Shown piece by piece: positions 18,201 to 26,153 of a stretch of DNA of 64,000 nt (positions within the stretch are counted from its first letter, which is position 1; each line of letters starts with the position of its first letter). Below the pieces are notes generated by a model, which was given only the letters and a program-made list of their open reading frames with translations, was not told where the DNA came from and searched no databases. The stretch is from UBA1081 sp045636025 (GTDB lineage Bacteria > Bacillota > Clostridia > Oscillospirales > Acutalibacteraceae), in NCBI GenBank assembly GCA_045636025.1, contig JAZTWP010000052.1:1-64000 (forward strand), in the 5' to 3' direction. The position numbers and the translations under genes were made by a program.

Positions 18201-18888
18201 TGTAAATGATAAATCGTCTTATTATAAGAGTGGACAGAGAGTAAAAATCCTTACAATTCTTTCCGCTGTGAAGAAAAAAGTTACAAAGAATAATACAACA
18301 ATGGCATTCCTTCAGGCAGAAGATGTTACGGGATCAATCGAAGTAGTTGTATTTCCAAAAAAAATGGATCAGGTTGCAGATTTGCTTGTTGAAGACAATA
18401 TTGTTGTAATTGAAGGCAGACTGGAACTCAGTGATGACTCAGCATCGAAGATTTCACTTGATTCAATTGAACTTGCACCTTCTCTTGAAAGACTCAGCGG
18501 TGCGACACCGAATGTTTCAGCCCCGCCTCCGCCGCCTGATTACACTCCGATGAAGAGAGATATTCCTCTTCCCACAGAGCTCAGACCTGAAACTGCCGCT
18601 CCTGTCGAGCCTGCTGTTCAACCTGTGCATAAACCTGCGCCGCAAAGTGCTGCGCAGAAGAAGAGCACAAGAGGTCTGTTCCTTAGATTTCCCTCGGAAA
18701 ACTGCAGTGAATTAAATCAGGTTATGCCTCTTATAACTCAGTATTCAGGTCCCACCCCCGTGCATTTTTACTACACGGATGCGAATAAATATAATATGCA
18801 GACGGGAATTACAACATCTGTTACTCAGGCTCTTTATGTAAAATTGCAGAATGTTTTAGGTAATAGTAATGTTGTATTAAAAAACTGA
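15256..18888 (+). CDS. dnaE: DNA polymerase III alpha subunit (DnaE)
   Basis: 1210 residues. The N-terminal PHP domain begins FTHLHIHTEYS. The C-family polymerase active site has PDFDID (Asp398, Asp400) and MDFLGLRTL (Asp550). The downstream helix-hairpin-helix and OB-fold (about residues 990-1080) are present. A Pro/Ala-rich linker (about 1090-1135) leads to a small C-terminal domain. The GSDGSDGSSPCDGC stretch near residue 716 is a short low-complexity insertion containing a 9-bp direct repeat (17392-17409). No terminator is evident after the gene. Confidence 0.96.
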   Translation: MVNFTHLHIHTEYSILDGACRIKPLIKHVKELGQTAIAITDHGVMHGCIDFYKACKAEGIKPIIGCEVYVAPRTRFDKVHGLDNQRYHLVLLAKNYNGYKNLIKLVSAAWTEGFYTKPRIDHDILEEYHEDIICLSACLAGEIPQALLKGDYEGAKKTALWYKNLFGEGNYYMEIQDHGIEEQHRTNPDIIKIARELDIPLVATNDAHYVKKEDAEIQKILLCIQTKKTIAEDTGMGFSTEEFYVKSGEEMLELFPEYPDAIENTNKVAEMCNVDFTFGNSILPNYDVPEGMTHFEYFQKLCYDGFVKRYGENGPQEYKDRLDYELGIIDSMGFTDYFLIVWDYINYARSVGIPVGPGRGSGAGSIAAYCVGITAIDPMRYDLLFERFLNPERVSMPDFDIDFCYVRRPEVIEYVKRKYGDDHVAQIATFGTMAAKGAVRDVGRVLGIPLNIVQAVTKEIPGDLGMNIAKALEASQDFRKLYEGDPQIKNLVDISMKIEGMVRNTGMHAAGVVICRDPVDSYVPLFKSGESVVTQYYKGWVESLGLLKMDFLGLRTLTVVTDAEKLVRAKVPDFDVYDIDIEDKETYEMLSQGGTSCVFQCESAGIRALMINMHPNCLEDIIAVIALYRPGPMDFIPGYLENRAHPDEIKYHTPHLAPILDVTYGTIVYQEQVMRIFQDLAGYSLGAADMVRRAVAKKQADVLEQQRKYFLYGSDGSDGSSPCDGCVKRGITPEAANAIFDDMASFASYAFNKSHSAAYAYVTYQTAWLRCHYPCEFMAAMLTSVLSNADKLVANIAECSNLGIAVLPPHVNASSEEFTVEENAVRFGLLAVKNVAQSYIELIIKERKENGKYETFFSFCKRTYGKEFNRRSVEHLIKAGALDGFGVNRNQMLKMMDSVVESLETEKKSSVSGQLGFFDISQELAKESEPVAPDVPEFTEKEILQLEKEATGIYMSGHPMTAYKDYARKIHAANTIDLLEADVNDKSSYYKSGQRVKILTILSAVKKKVTKNNTTMAFLQAEDVTGSIEVVVFPKKMDQVADLLVEDNIVVIEGRLELSDDSASKISLDSIELAPSLERLSGATPNVSAPPPPPDYTPMKRDIPLPTELRPETAAPVEPAVQPVHKPAPQSAAQKKSTRGLFLRFPSENCSELNQVMPLITQYSGPTPVHFYYTDANKYNMQTGITTSVTQALYVKLQNVLGNSNVVLKN

Positions 18889-18920
18889 AAAAATATGTCC
18901 TTTTTTGACAAAATAATCAA

Positions 18921-18949
18921 TTGACTAAAATTTGCCTTTAGATTAAAAT
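18921..18949 (+). promoter_or_regulatory. SigA-type promoter of pfkA
   Basis: TTGACT (18921-18926) and TAAAAT (18944-18949), spacer 17 bp. A second -35-like TTGACA lies at 18905-18910 but would give only a 15-bp spacer to its nearest -10. Confidence 0.7.
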
Positions 18950-18994
18950 ATTAGTATTATTGTTACTATGTACTCAGTTGGAGGTATTTGTCTT

Positions 18995-19969
18995 ATGAAG
19001 ACTATTGCTGTACTTACAAGTGGTGGCGACGCACCCGGTATGAACGCTGCTATCAGAGCAGTTGTAAGAACAGGTTGTGAGAACGGTATGAGAGTTCTCG
19101 GTGTACGCAGAGGTTATAACGGCCTTATGAACGGAGATATGTACGAAATGAATCTCCGTACAGTTTCAGATATTATTCACAGAGGCGGCACAATGCTCTA
19201 CTCAGCTAGAAGCCCTGAATTCAAGACAGAAGAAGGTCTTCAGAAGGCTCTTGATGTTTGTAAGGCAAACGGTATCGAAGGTGTTGTTGTTATCGGTGGC
19301 GACGGTTCATTCAGAGGTGCTCGTGATCTTTCTCTTCACGGTGTTCCCACAATCGGTGTTCCAGGCACAATCGACAACGATATTGCTTGCTGTGACTACA
19401 CAATCGGTTACGACACAGCTATGAACACTGTTATGGATATGGTTGACAGAATCCGTGACACAACAGAATCACACGATCGTTGCTCAGTTGTTGAAGTAAT
19501 GGGCAGAAGAGCTGGTTACATTGCTCTTAACTCAGGTATTGCTATCGGTGCAACATCAATTCTCATTCCCGAAGTTGATTTCGACATTGAAAAAGACGTT
19601 ATCGAAAGAATGAAGAGAACACAGAAGACAGATAAGAAGCACTTCATCATTATCGTAGCTGAAGGTGTTTCAGAAAAGATCGGCGGTGTTGCTAACCTCG
19701 CTAAGATCATCGAAGAAAAGACAGGAGTTGAAAGCCGTGCTTCAGTTCTCGGTCACGTTCAGCGTGGCGGTTCACCCTCACTCCGTGACAGACTTGTTGC
19801 AAGTGAAATGGGTAACTACGCAGTTCACCTTCTTATGAAGGGTGCAAGTAACAGAGTTGTTGCTATGCAGAAGGAAGAAGTTATGGACTTCGATATCTAC
19901 GAAGCTCTTAACATGAAGAACACAATCAACCTCGATCTCTACAGAATTGCACACGAAATTTCAATCTGA
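18995..19969 (+). CDS. pfkA: ATP-dependent 6-phosphofructokinase
   Basis: 324 residues. It phosphorylates fructose-6-phosphate in glycolysis. TSGGDAPGMNAAIR at the N-terminus, GGDGSFRGA near residue 102 and the PGTIDNDI active-site loop near 124 are PFK-A motifs; GHVQRGGSPS follows later. GGDG (rather than GGDD) supports ATP rather than pyrophosphate as donor. ATG 18995 follows GGAGG (18980-18984); an in-frame ATG at 18968 would add nine atypical residues. C-ending codons are enriched, consistent with high expression. Confidence 0.96.
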   Translation: MKTIAVLTSGGDAPGMNAAIRAVVRTGCENGMRVLGVRRGYNGLMNGDMYEMNLRTVSDIIHRGGTMLYSARSPEFKTEEGLQKALDVCKANGIEGVVVIGGDGSFRGARDLSLHGVPTIGVPGTIDNDIACCDYTIGYDTAMNTVMDMVDRIRDTTESHDRCSVVEVMGRRAGYIALNSGIAIGATSILIPEVDFDIEKDVIERMKRTQKTDKKHFIIIVAEGVSEKIGGVANLAKIIEEKTGVESRASVLGHVQRGGSPSLRDRLVASEMGNYAVHLLMKGASNRVVAMQKEEVMDFDIYEALNMKNTINLDLYRIAHEISI

Positions 19970-19981
19970 TAAAGATATTAA

Positions 19982-20009
19982 AAATCACCTTGAGAAAGGT
20001 GATTTTTTT
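19982..20009 (+). terminator. pfkA intrinsic terminator
   Basis: AAATCACCTT (19982-19991) pairs with AAGGTGATTT (19996-20005), followed by a T tract. Confidence 0.9.
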
Positions 20010-20038
20010 ATGCTATAATATGCTCGGGTGGTGAATTT

Positions 20039-20758
20039 ATGACACGTTTATTCAGAAAGAACAATCTTATATTTTCGATAATTCTTATTGTTATATATGT
20101 TGTCGGTGCTTCACTTTGTGATTCTGTTTCGGAGTCAATCGGACTGTCGAAAGTCCTGACATTGCCATTTTTTATAGTTTTTTCTGTTGTTATGCTTCTG
20201 TTTCTCAGAAAAGAAAAACTATTTATTGAATACGGATTATGCAAAAGTCAGTTATCAGCTAAAAAATTATTATATTTTATACCTCTTGTGCTTCTTTGTT
20301 TATTGAATGTAATTACAGGGTTGAAAATAGAGCCTACTGTGCCTGTAATCATTCTTGAAGTGTTAAGTATGCTGTTTGTCGGTTTTCTTGAAGAAATCAT
20401 TTTCAGAGGCTTTCTTTTCAAAGCAATGGCAAAGGATAACCTGAAATCTGCTGTTATTGTGTCTTCTCTTACATTCGGTATAGGTCATATTGTAAATCTT
20501 TTAAGCGGTGCAGAAATCGTGTCAACGCTATGTCAGATTGTTGGTGCTGTCGGCTTCGGCTTTATGTGTGTGATGATTTTTATTAAAAGCAAATCTCTTC
20601 TGCCGTGTATCATAACACATTCCGTTTTCAATATGCTCAGTATCTTCACGGCTGAAACGGATATGTTTACCGATATAATCATTTCTGCCGTGATGTTTGT
20701 TATAACAGACGTGTATGCAATATTTTTGTATTATAATTGTCGAAATAAAACAATTTAA
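20039..20758 (+). CDS. CPBP-family intramembrane metalloprotease
   Basis: 239 residues with about six to eight hydrophobic segments. The CPBP (CAAX protease / bacteriocin-processing) motifs are EEIIFRG (residues 118-124) and a following GIGH (His150), which supply the metal-binding Glu and His. Family members cleave prenylated or peptide substrates within the membrane, or confer bacteriocin self-protection; the target here is unknown. A TTGAGA-18 bp-TATAAT pair (19990-20019) overlaps the pfkA terminator and could be its promoter. Confidence 0.85.
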   Translation: MTRLFRKNNLIFSIILIVIYVVGASLCDSVSESIGLSKVLTLPFFIVFSVVMLLFLRKEKLFIEYGLCKSQLSAKKLLYFIPLVLLCLLNVITGLKIEPTVPVIILEVLSMLFVGFLEEIIFRGFLFKAMAKDNLKSAVIVSSLTFGIGHIVNLLSGAEIVSTLCQIVGAVGFGFMCVMIFIKSKSLLPCIITHSVFNMLSIFTAETDMFTDIIISAVMFVITDVYAIFLYYNCRNKTI

Positions 20759-20804
20759 TCTCGGAAGGGAACCCATCGTGCGTTCAATGCTTTTTTTATG
20801 ATTA

Positions 20805-20833
20805 TTTACTTTTTCTTACAGATATGTTAGAAT
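20805..20833 (+). promoter_or_regulatory. SigA-type promoter of the decayed membrane-protein gene
   Basis: TTTACT (20805-20810) and TAGAAT (20828-20833), spacer 17 bp with a TGT just before the -10 box. AGGAGTG at 20841-20847 is the matching ribosome-binding site. Confidence 0.6.
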
Positions 20834-20853
20834 TATATCTAGGAGTGATTATT

Positions 20854-21425
20854 ATGTTCAAAGACCCGATTTTTGTTTTATAGGCTTATTGTTTCTTGTT
20901 ATTGCAGGTGTCGGATTCGGTGAAATTCTGTTTAGTAAAAACAAGGAATTTATCAAAAAAAAGCAGATTGCCTTTGTTGTGATATGTGTTTTATTTAGCG
21001 GTGTTTGTTTCCTTTGTGCATATCTCGGAGAGTTAAGTCTGTTTGTTTTCTCTTTTGCTGTTTCTTTAGGCGGTGGTTTTATTGCAATCGGAGTATCAAA
21101 CATTATTCTTTATAAAACCTGCACAACGAAACTTACTGCAATATATCTTTACAGCCGTGTAACGGGAAAAAGTGGTAACAGTGCTATTCCAGTTTTCAGA
21201 TACAATTGGGAGGGTGAAGAATACACCTGTTCATCAAAACAGCCGGTTTCAGCAAGACTTATCGGCACAAAATATAGAATAGATCAGCCTTGTCAGGTAT
21301 TTATTAACCCCGAAAAACCGCAAAATGTTATTGTACGCACAGAAAAACTTGTCGATTAAATCGGTAAAATTGTTCTCGGTCTGTGTATAGTTGCAGGCGG
21401 AGTGTGGGCATTGTTGTTTATGTGA
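20854..21425 (+). pseudogene. Decayed DUF3592-like membrane protein (frameshift plus nonsense)
   Basis: A well-spaced AGGAGTG precedes ATG 20854, but that frame (MFKDPIFVL) stops at 20881. One extra base in the T5 run (20870-20874) would join it to the open frame GLLFLVIAGVGFGEILF that continues to 21356. That frame has three hydrophobic segments, then a soluble part (IPVFRYNWEGEEYTC) resembling DUF3592-type proteins. TAA at 21357 is followed in the same frame by IGKIVLGLCIVAGGVWALLF, a clear membrane helix, up to a second stop at 21423. Both defects suggest a gene that lost function recently. A functional 156-residue product from TTG 20889 is the alternative. Confidence 0.6.
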
Positions 21426-21433
21426 TTTTCTTC

Positions 21434-21462
21434 TTTACATTCACATTTATTTTATGTATAAT
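21434..21462 (+). promoter_or_regulatory. SigA-type promoter of the topoisomerase gene
   Basis: TTTACA (21434-21439) and TATAAT (21457-21462), spacer 17 bp. Confidence 0.75.
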
Positions 21463-21484
21463 ATCTCCGTACAGGAGAAAATTT

Positions 21485-23581
21485 ATGGTTCTTATTATCG
21501 CAGAAAAGCCCTCTCTTGCAAGAAATATCGTCGCTGGAATCGGGCAGATGAAAAAATATCAGAATTATTATGAAGGCTCAGGTTATATTGTAACCTGGGC
21601 TTTTGGTCATTTGTTTTCGCTCTGCGATATCGAGGACTACACAGGTTCTACATCAACAGGAAAGTGGAGTATGGAGAATATTCCGTGTTTCCCCGATGAA
21701 TTCAGATTTCATCTTAAAACGGGCGAAGACAAAAAGCCCGATGCAGGTGTTATCCGTCAGTTTGAAACAATAAAAACTCTCTGCAATCGTCAGGATGTTG
21801 ATGCAATTGTCAACGCAGGAGACGCTGACAGAGAAGGTGAAATTATTGTCCGTCTTTGTGTGATGAATGCCCTCGAAAGTGAAAAGAAACTTCTCCGACT
21901 CTGGCTTCCTGACCAGACACCCGAAACGGTTGCGGCTGCACTTCAGGATATGAAAAGCGAAACTGAATATGACCTTCTTGCAAACGAAGGTTTTGCACGT
22001 ACTTATATTGACTGGCTTTATGGGGTGAATCTCACCCGATATGCAACACTCAGGACGGGTGTGCTCCTTCGTGTGGGCAGAGTTATTGTGCCTGTTGTCA
22101 AAGCTATTTATGACAGAGATATGGCTATCCGCAATTTCAAGCCCGATATTTATTATGCTCTTGTGTCTTCTGCTGAAACAAACGGTGAAACTATTGAACT
22201 TGTTTCAAAGCACAAATTCCCCAAAGAAAAAGCAGCAACAGCGCAGCGTGCCTGCAATAAGCTCAACGCTCAGGATGCAATTGTAACGGCTAAAAAGACT
22301 AAAAAAGACAAACTTAATCCGGGTAAACTCTATTCTCTTTCTAAACTTCAGAATTATCTTGGCAAGAAACACAAAATGCCTATGGAAACATCGCTGAGAA
22401 TCGTTCAGAAGCTCTATGAGGAGGGTTATCTGACTTACCCGAGAACTAACTCAGAATACCTTGCTACTGCTGAAAAAGACAAGATAAAAAAGATTATTGA
22501 TATTGTCAAAAGTAAAGGCTATCCCGTTGAGTTCAAAGATAAAAAAACTATTTTTGATGACTCAAAAATTGAATCTCATTCAGCTCTCACACCAACATAT
22601 AAATTTCCTGATTCATCAAAGCTCACAGAAGAGGAGAAGATTGTGTATTCATCTGTTCTCCGCCGTTTCGTTGCAGTTTTCTGCAGTGAAGAGTGTGTTG
22701 TCCAGAAGACGGAAATTACTGTTTCTGTCGGTGAATGTGAAGATTACAACCTTAAAGGTCTTATGATTCTTGAAGCGGGCTGGACAAAGTATGATGACAG
22801 CTCAAAGAATAATAAAATTCTGCCCAATCTTGAAAAAGGTGACAGAGTCAATATAGACTTCAAACCGAAAGAGAAAGAGACAAGTCCGCCTAAGCATTAT
22901 ACAATCGAAACACTTAATAATTATCTTAAAAATCCTTTCAGAGAAGATAAAGCCGCTGCTGATGAAAATGATGACAGCGAAGATTATAGAGCAATCTTTG
23001 AAGGTCTTGAACTGGGTACTGAAGCCACAAGAACAGGCATTATCAACAACGCAATTAAGAGTAAATATATTGAACTAAAAAAGGACGTTTACAAAATTTT
23101 GCCCGATGGTGAATATCTTATCGAACAGCTCATAAATATGGGTATTTCAATGGATAAGTACAAAACAAGTCAGCTTGGTCAGGCGCTTAAAAAGGTTTAC
23201 AGAGGAGAAATCACCATTGATGACAGCGTAAGACAAGCAACCGATGAAATAAGCGGTGTTTTCGGTGCTGAGGTAAATTCACCTGAATCAGCATTTTATT
23301 CAGGTTTTGCAGGAGATGTTGTCGGTGTCTGTCCTGAATGCGGAAACGATGTTATAAGAGGTAAATACGGTTACGGGTGCAGTAATTATAAAAATGGCTG
23401 TAAGTTCCGAATAGGCGGTATTATCTGTAAGAGAGTAATTACACCGAATCACGCAAAACAGCTCCTTGCAGACGGCAGAACAGACAAAATTGACGGTTTT
23501 ATATCAAAAAATGAAAAACCATTCTCTGCAAACCTTAAAATGGAAGACAAAAAAGTTGTTTTTGACTTTAGTCAGGAGTAA
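21485..23581 (+). CDS. topB: Type IA DNA topoisomerase (topoisomerase III-like)
   Basis: 698 residues. It relaxes and decatenates DNA by single-strand passage. The N-terminal TOPRIM domain has IIAEKPSLARN and NAGDADREGE; the catalytic tyrosine is Tyr318 in LTYPRTNSEYL. A C-terminal zinc finger (CPECGNDVIRGKYGYGC) completes the protein. ATG 21485 is preceded by AGGAG (21473-21477). The in-frame ATG at 21383 would put a hydrophobic segment before the TOPRIM fold and lies upstream of the promoter, so it is rejected. It could be a plasmid/ICE-type TopB, but the context is chromosomal housekeeping. Confidence 0.92.
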   Translation: MVLIIAEKPSLARNIVAGIGQMKKYQNYYEGSGYIVTWAFGHLFSLCDIEDYTGSTSTGKWSMENIPCFPDEFRFHLKTGEDKKPDAGVIRQFETIKTLCNRQDVDAIVNAGDADREGEIIVRLCVMNALESEKKLLRLWLPDQTPETVAAALQDMKSETEYDLLANEGFARTYIDWLYGVNLTRYATLRTGVLLRVGRVIVPVVKAIYDRDMAIRNFKPDIYYALVSSAETNGETIELVSKHKFPKEKAATAQRACNKLNAQDAIVTAKKTKKDKLNPGKLYSLSKLQNYLGKKHKMPMETSLRIVQKLYEEGYLTYPRTNSEYLATAEKDKIKKIIDIVKSKGYPVEFKDKKTIFDDSKIESHSALTPTYKFPDSSKLTEEEKIVYSSVLRRFVAVFCSEECVVQKTEITVSVGECEDYNLKGLMILEAGWTKYDDSSKNNKILPNLEKGDRVNIDFKPKEKETSPPKHYTIETLNNYLKNPFREDKAAADENDDSEDYRAIFEGLELGTEATRTGIINNAIKSKYIELKKDVYKILPDGEYLIEQLINMGISMDKYKTSQLGQALKKVYRGEITIDDSVRQATDEISGVFGAEVNSPESAFYSGFAGDVVGVCPECGNDVIRGKYGYGCSNYKNGCKFRIGGIICKRVITPNHAKQLLADGRTDKIDGFISKNEKPFSANLKMEDKKVVFDFSQE

Positions 23582-23583
23582 TT

Positions 23584-24021
23584 ATGAAAAGATTGATTAC
23601 TAGTATTTTATTGTTTAGTACAATTTTCACTTTTTCATCATGCGGCAAAATCGGTGACGAAAGTGTGACAGAAAATAATCAACAAGCGGAATCTGCAACT
23701 TATGTTATGATTTCACAGTCAGAGGCAAAGAAAATTATTGAAGAATCTGACGATTTTATAATTGTTGATGCTCGTGAGCAGTATGAATACGAAGAGGGGC
23801 ATATAGAAGGAGCAATCTGTATAAGTCACGAAGAAATAGGTGAAAAAGCAGAAAAGCTTCTTCCCGATAAAGATAAGCTCATTCTCATTTATTGTCGCAG
23901 CGGAAGAAGAAGTAAACTTGCCGCACAGACACTCTCTGATCTCGGTTATACCAATGTCAAAGAATTCGGCGGAATAATTGATTGGGAATATGAAACTGTA
24001 AAAGAAAAAACAACCGCTTAA
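23584..24021 (+). CDS. Rhodanese-domain lipoprotein
   Basis: 145 residues. A signal peptide ends in lipobox FSSC (Cys20), so the protein is probably anchored to the outer face of the membrane. The rhodanese domain (about 40-140) has VDAREQYEYEEGHIEGA and the active-site loop YCRSGRRS with Cys104. It probably handles sulfane sulfur or thiols outside the cell. It starts two bases after the topoisomerase stop codon, so the two are co-transcribed without an obvious functional link. Confidence 0.9.
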   Translation: MKRLITSILLFSTIFTFSSCGKIGDESVTENNQQAESATYVMISQSEAKKIIEESDDFIIVDAREQYEYEEGHIEGAICISHEEIGEKAEKLLPDKDKLILIYCRSGRRSKLAAQTLSDLGYTNVKEFGGIIDWEYETVKEKTTA

Positions 24022-24036
24022 AGCGGTTGTTTTTTT
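24009..24036 (+). terminator. Bidirectional terminator
   Basis: AACAACCGCTT (24009-24019) pairs with AAGCGGTTGTT (24021-24031), followed by T5. A-rich flanks allow use by the converging PH-domain gene. Confidence 0.85.
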
Positions 24037-24418
24037 ATAAAATATCGTCGTGGTCAAAATCATCATTAATGAATTCACGTGCTGTAATTCTTTTTTCTTC
24101 ACGCTGAAGTTCAACCATTTCTGAAATGAGATTTTTTATGCGTGACGGATCTTTTACTTTGCAAATATCAAATTCAGGTGTTGATTTATCTGCAGTGCAA
24201 CAGTGAATTGTGCCGACACCGAAAATTCTCTGCCCCAAAGGTTTGTTCAGGGTGATGTCAAGAATTCTGTAAAGCCTTACTTCTTCTTCCTTTTTTGATA
24301 AAAATCCTGTTTCAATCAGAAGTTTACTGTCTGTGAGCGTGTAAGTTGTAAAACTCAGCGGGAGTCCGAATATAGTTCTTTTTTTGTCTCTCCAGATGAA
24401 ATCATTGTTGTTTTCCAT
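24035..24418 (-). CDS. PH-domain (bPH2-like) protein
   Basis: 127 residues, soluble. The layout (IWRDKKRTIFGLPLSFTTY, then LYRILDITLNKPLGQRIFG) fits the bacterial pleckstrin-homology domain of the YdbT/YdbS type (bPH2). The usual membrane segments of that family are absent. ATG 24418 is preceded by GGTGAT; upstream in-frame codons to 24511 overlap the promoter. Function is unknown. Confidence 0.8.
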   Translation of the reverse strand: MENNNDFIWRDKKRTIFGLPLSFTTYTLTDSKLLIETGFLSKKEEEVRLYRILDITLNKPLGQRIFGVGTIHCCTADKSTPEFDICKVKDPSRIKNLISEMVELQREEKRITAREFINDDFDHDDIL

Positions 24419-24448
24419 AAAATCACCAACCTTAACAATTATATTCAA

Positions 24449-24477
24449 ATTATAGCATTGTTTATTATGAATGTCTA
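24449..24477 (-). promoter_or_regulatory. SigA-type promoter of the PH-domain gene
   Basis: Minus-strand TAGACA (24472-24477) and TATAAT (24449-24454), spacer 17 bp, with an extended TGC before the -10 box. Confidence 0.6.
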
Positions 24478-24620
24478 TAGTAATTTTAAGAACCGCTAGT
24501 GAGAATATCAAGGATGCTACAATAATTAAAATTCATTCTAATCAATGGTGAATCATAAACAGTGAAGTGACATGTAACAATATTGCTTGAAAATTAACTG
24601 TCATTTTCTTTTCATATGTC

Positions 24621-24649
24621 TTGACTTTTTATATCTAAATTATTATAAT
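24621..24649 (+). promoter_or_regulatory. tRNA-Pro promoter
   Basis: TTGACT (24621-24626) and TATAAT (24644-24649), spacer 17 bp, ending 19 bp upstream of the tRNA. Confidence 0.8.
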
Positions 24650-24668
24650 ATTAATATTACAAATCGAT

Positions 24669-24744
24669 CGGGGTGTAGCGCAGTTGGTAGCGCGCCTGCT
24701 TTGGGAGCAGGATGCCGGGAGTTCGAGTCTCTTCACTCCGACCA
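24669..24744 (+). tRNA. tRNA-Pro (anticodon TGG)
   Basis: A 76-nt cloverleaf. The acceptor stem CGGGGTG pairs with CACTCCG, followed by A and an encoded CCA. The anticodon arm is CCTGC / TTTGGGA / GCAGG, giving anticodon TGG at 24702-24704. The T arm contains GTTCGAGTC. Confidence 0.97.
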
Positions 24745-24748
24745 TAAA

Positions 24749-24784
24749 ACAAGGTGTAACCGCATAAGGTTATACCTTGTTTTT
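24749..24784 (+). terminator. tRNA-Pro terminator
   Basis: ACAAGGTGTAACC (24749-24761) pairs with GGTTATACCTTGT (24768-24780), then T4. Confidence 0.85.
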
Positions 24785-24799
24785 ATTGAATTGACGTTC

Positions 24800-24832
24800 A
24801 AAAAAAAGGCTGTATATTTTTATACAGCCTTT
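24800..24832 (-). terminator. Terminator of the pseudokinase-TldD-TldE operon
   Basis: A stem AAAGGCTGTATA / TATACAGCCTTT lies just beyond the last minus-strand gene; the A run at 24800-24807 becomes the T tract in the minus-strand transcript. Confidence 0.85.
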
Positions 24833-24836
24833 GTGT

Positions 24837-26141
24837 TTATTTACCTGAAACTGTAACGCCGTCAAATGCAACCCAGGGGAATACAGTTGATCCGTCCATT
24901 GCAACTTCTTTTGAAATATCAACAATATTGTTGAGCATATCTGCAAGATTACCGCTTATCATTGTTTCAAGAACAGGTTTTGTTATTTTTCCGTTTTCAA
25001 TAAGGAAACTGTTTTTTGCGACTCCTGAGAAATCACCGTTGCCGGCAGGCTGACCGCCTGATACTCTGCAGACAAGAATACCTTTTTCTGTATTTTTTAT
25101 AAGTTCATCATAAGGTGTTTCGCCTGCTTTTACTTCCATACAACTGCTGAGTGTGGGACATCTCTTTTCGCCTGATTTTCTTGCGGCATACTCAGAAAGT
25201 GTGAAGTTTTCAAGTATACCGTTTTTGATGATGTCGCAGTTTTTGGATTTGTACCCCTCAAGTGTATATCTTTCACCGCCGATGACTCTGTCATCAATGG
25301 GGATAAGTGAAACTGTGAGCTTGTCTGAAGCAACTTTTTCTCCGAGTTTCTTTCTCCAGGGACTTGTGTTATCCATTATTGAATCGTCACCTGTGAAACT
25401 GTCTATCGCTGTGCCGATAATGTCAGCAAGGCAGGAAGGAGCAAAAATTGCTGTGCCTGTGAATTTTCCCTCAAAAGGCTCTGCGTCAAGCTCTTTTTCA
25501 CACATTTCATACATCATTCTTTGTGTGCCTTTGTCAATGATTTTTTCATTAAGGTCAACAAAGTCTATACCTGTTGAGTTGAACGAAGTTGTTTTGTCAC
25601 CATCGTGTGCGGAGTACATTGACCCGAGTGAATAATAAGATGCTGTGTATGAATATTCAACACCGTTTGTGTTTGCAAATACTGATTTACCTTCAGAGTA
25701 GTCAGCTATAAGCTGTTCAATAAAAACTTTGGGGTAATCCTTCTGCATATCATCAAGATATTCATTTATTCTGTCAAAGAATTTATCTCTGTCGCACTCT
25801 TCAGCCCCGAAAAAGAAATCTTCGTTTTCGTCTTTTTCTGCAATTGAAAGGCAATCGTCTTCAGTAGATACTTCTGCTGCGGCAACACATTCCTTTGCGG
25901 CGGTAATGATTGATTCTTTATCTGTTTTGTTGATTGCAATAACACCTTTTTTGTTATCCTTGATAACTTTCATTGTGACGCCTGAATCAAAAGTTGAACG
26001 CATAAGGCTGAATTCGCCTGCATCAACATTTATTTCATCAACAAGACTGAATTTAACTTTGCACTGAGCGTCATCGGCACCGTTTTCCTTAAGGCAGGAG
26101 AGTGTGAACTGTGCAATTTCTTTAAGTTTTGAAATTTCCAT
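24837..26141 (-). CDS. TldE/PmbA-family metalloprotease subunit
   Basis: 434 residues, the TldD/PmbA fold without the HExxxH motif, as expected for the non-metal-binding TldE (PmbA) partner. In characterised systems TldD and TldE form a heterodimeric protease that degrades unfolded peptides and matures some RiPPs such as microcin B17. Typical segments are MRSTFDSGVTMKV and TNGVEYSYTASYY. The gene lies 12 bp downstream of tldD and ends the operon. Confidence 0.9.
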   Translation of the reverse strand: MEISKLKEIAQFTLSCLKENGADDAQCKVKFSLVDEINVDAGEFSLMRSTFDSGVTMKVIKDNKKGVIAINKTDKESIITAAKECVAAAEVSTEDDCLSIAEKDENEDFFFGAEECDRDKFFDRINEYLDDMQKDYPKVFIEQLIADYSEGKSVFANTNGVEYSYTASYYSLGSMYSAHDGDKTTSFNSTGIDFVDLNEKIIDKGTQRMMYEMCEKELDAEPFEGKFTGTAIFAPSCLADIIGTAIDSFTGDDSIMDNTSPWRKKLGEKVASDKLTVSLIPIDDRVIGGERYTLEGYKSKNCDIIKNGILENFTLSEYAARKSGEKRCPTLSSCMEVKAGETPYDELIKNTEKGILVCRVSGGQPAGNGDFSGVAKNSFLIENGKITKPVLETMISGNLADMLNNIVDISKEVAMDGSTVFPWVAFDGVTVSGK

Positions 26142-26153
26142 AATAACTTCTCC

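Noticed and set aside
21383..21484. Extended N-terminus of the topoisomerase from ATG 21383
   Set aside because: This start precedes the promoter, adds a hydrophobic segment before the TOPRIM fold and lacks a ribosome-binding site; it overlaps the end of the decayed upstream gene in another frame.
24587..24856. 89-codon open frame across the tRNA-Pro gene
   Set aside because: It runs through the tRNA and its terminator; no protein gene is expected there.
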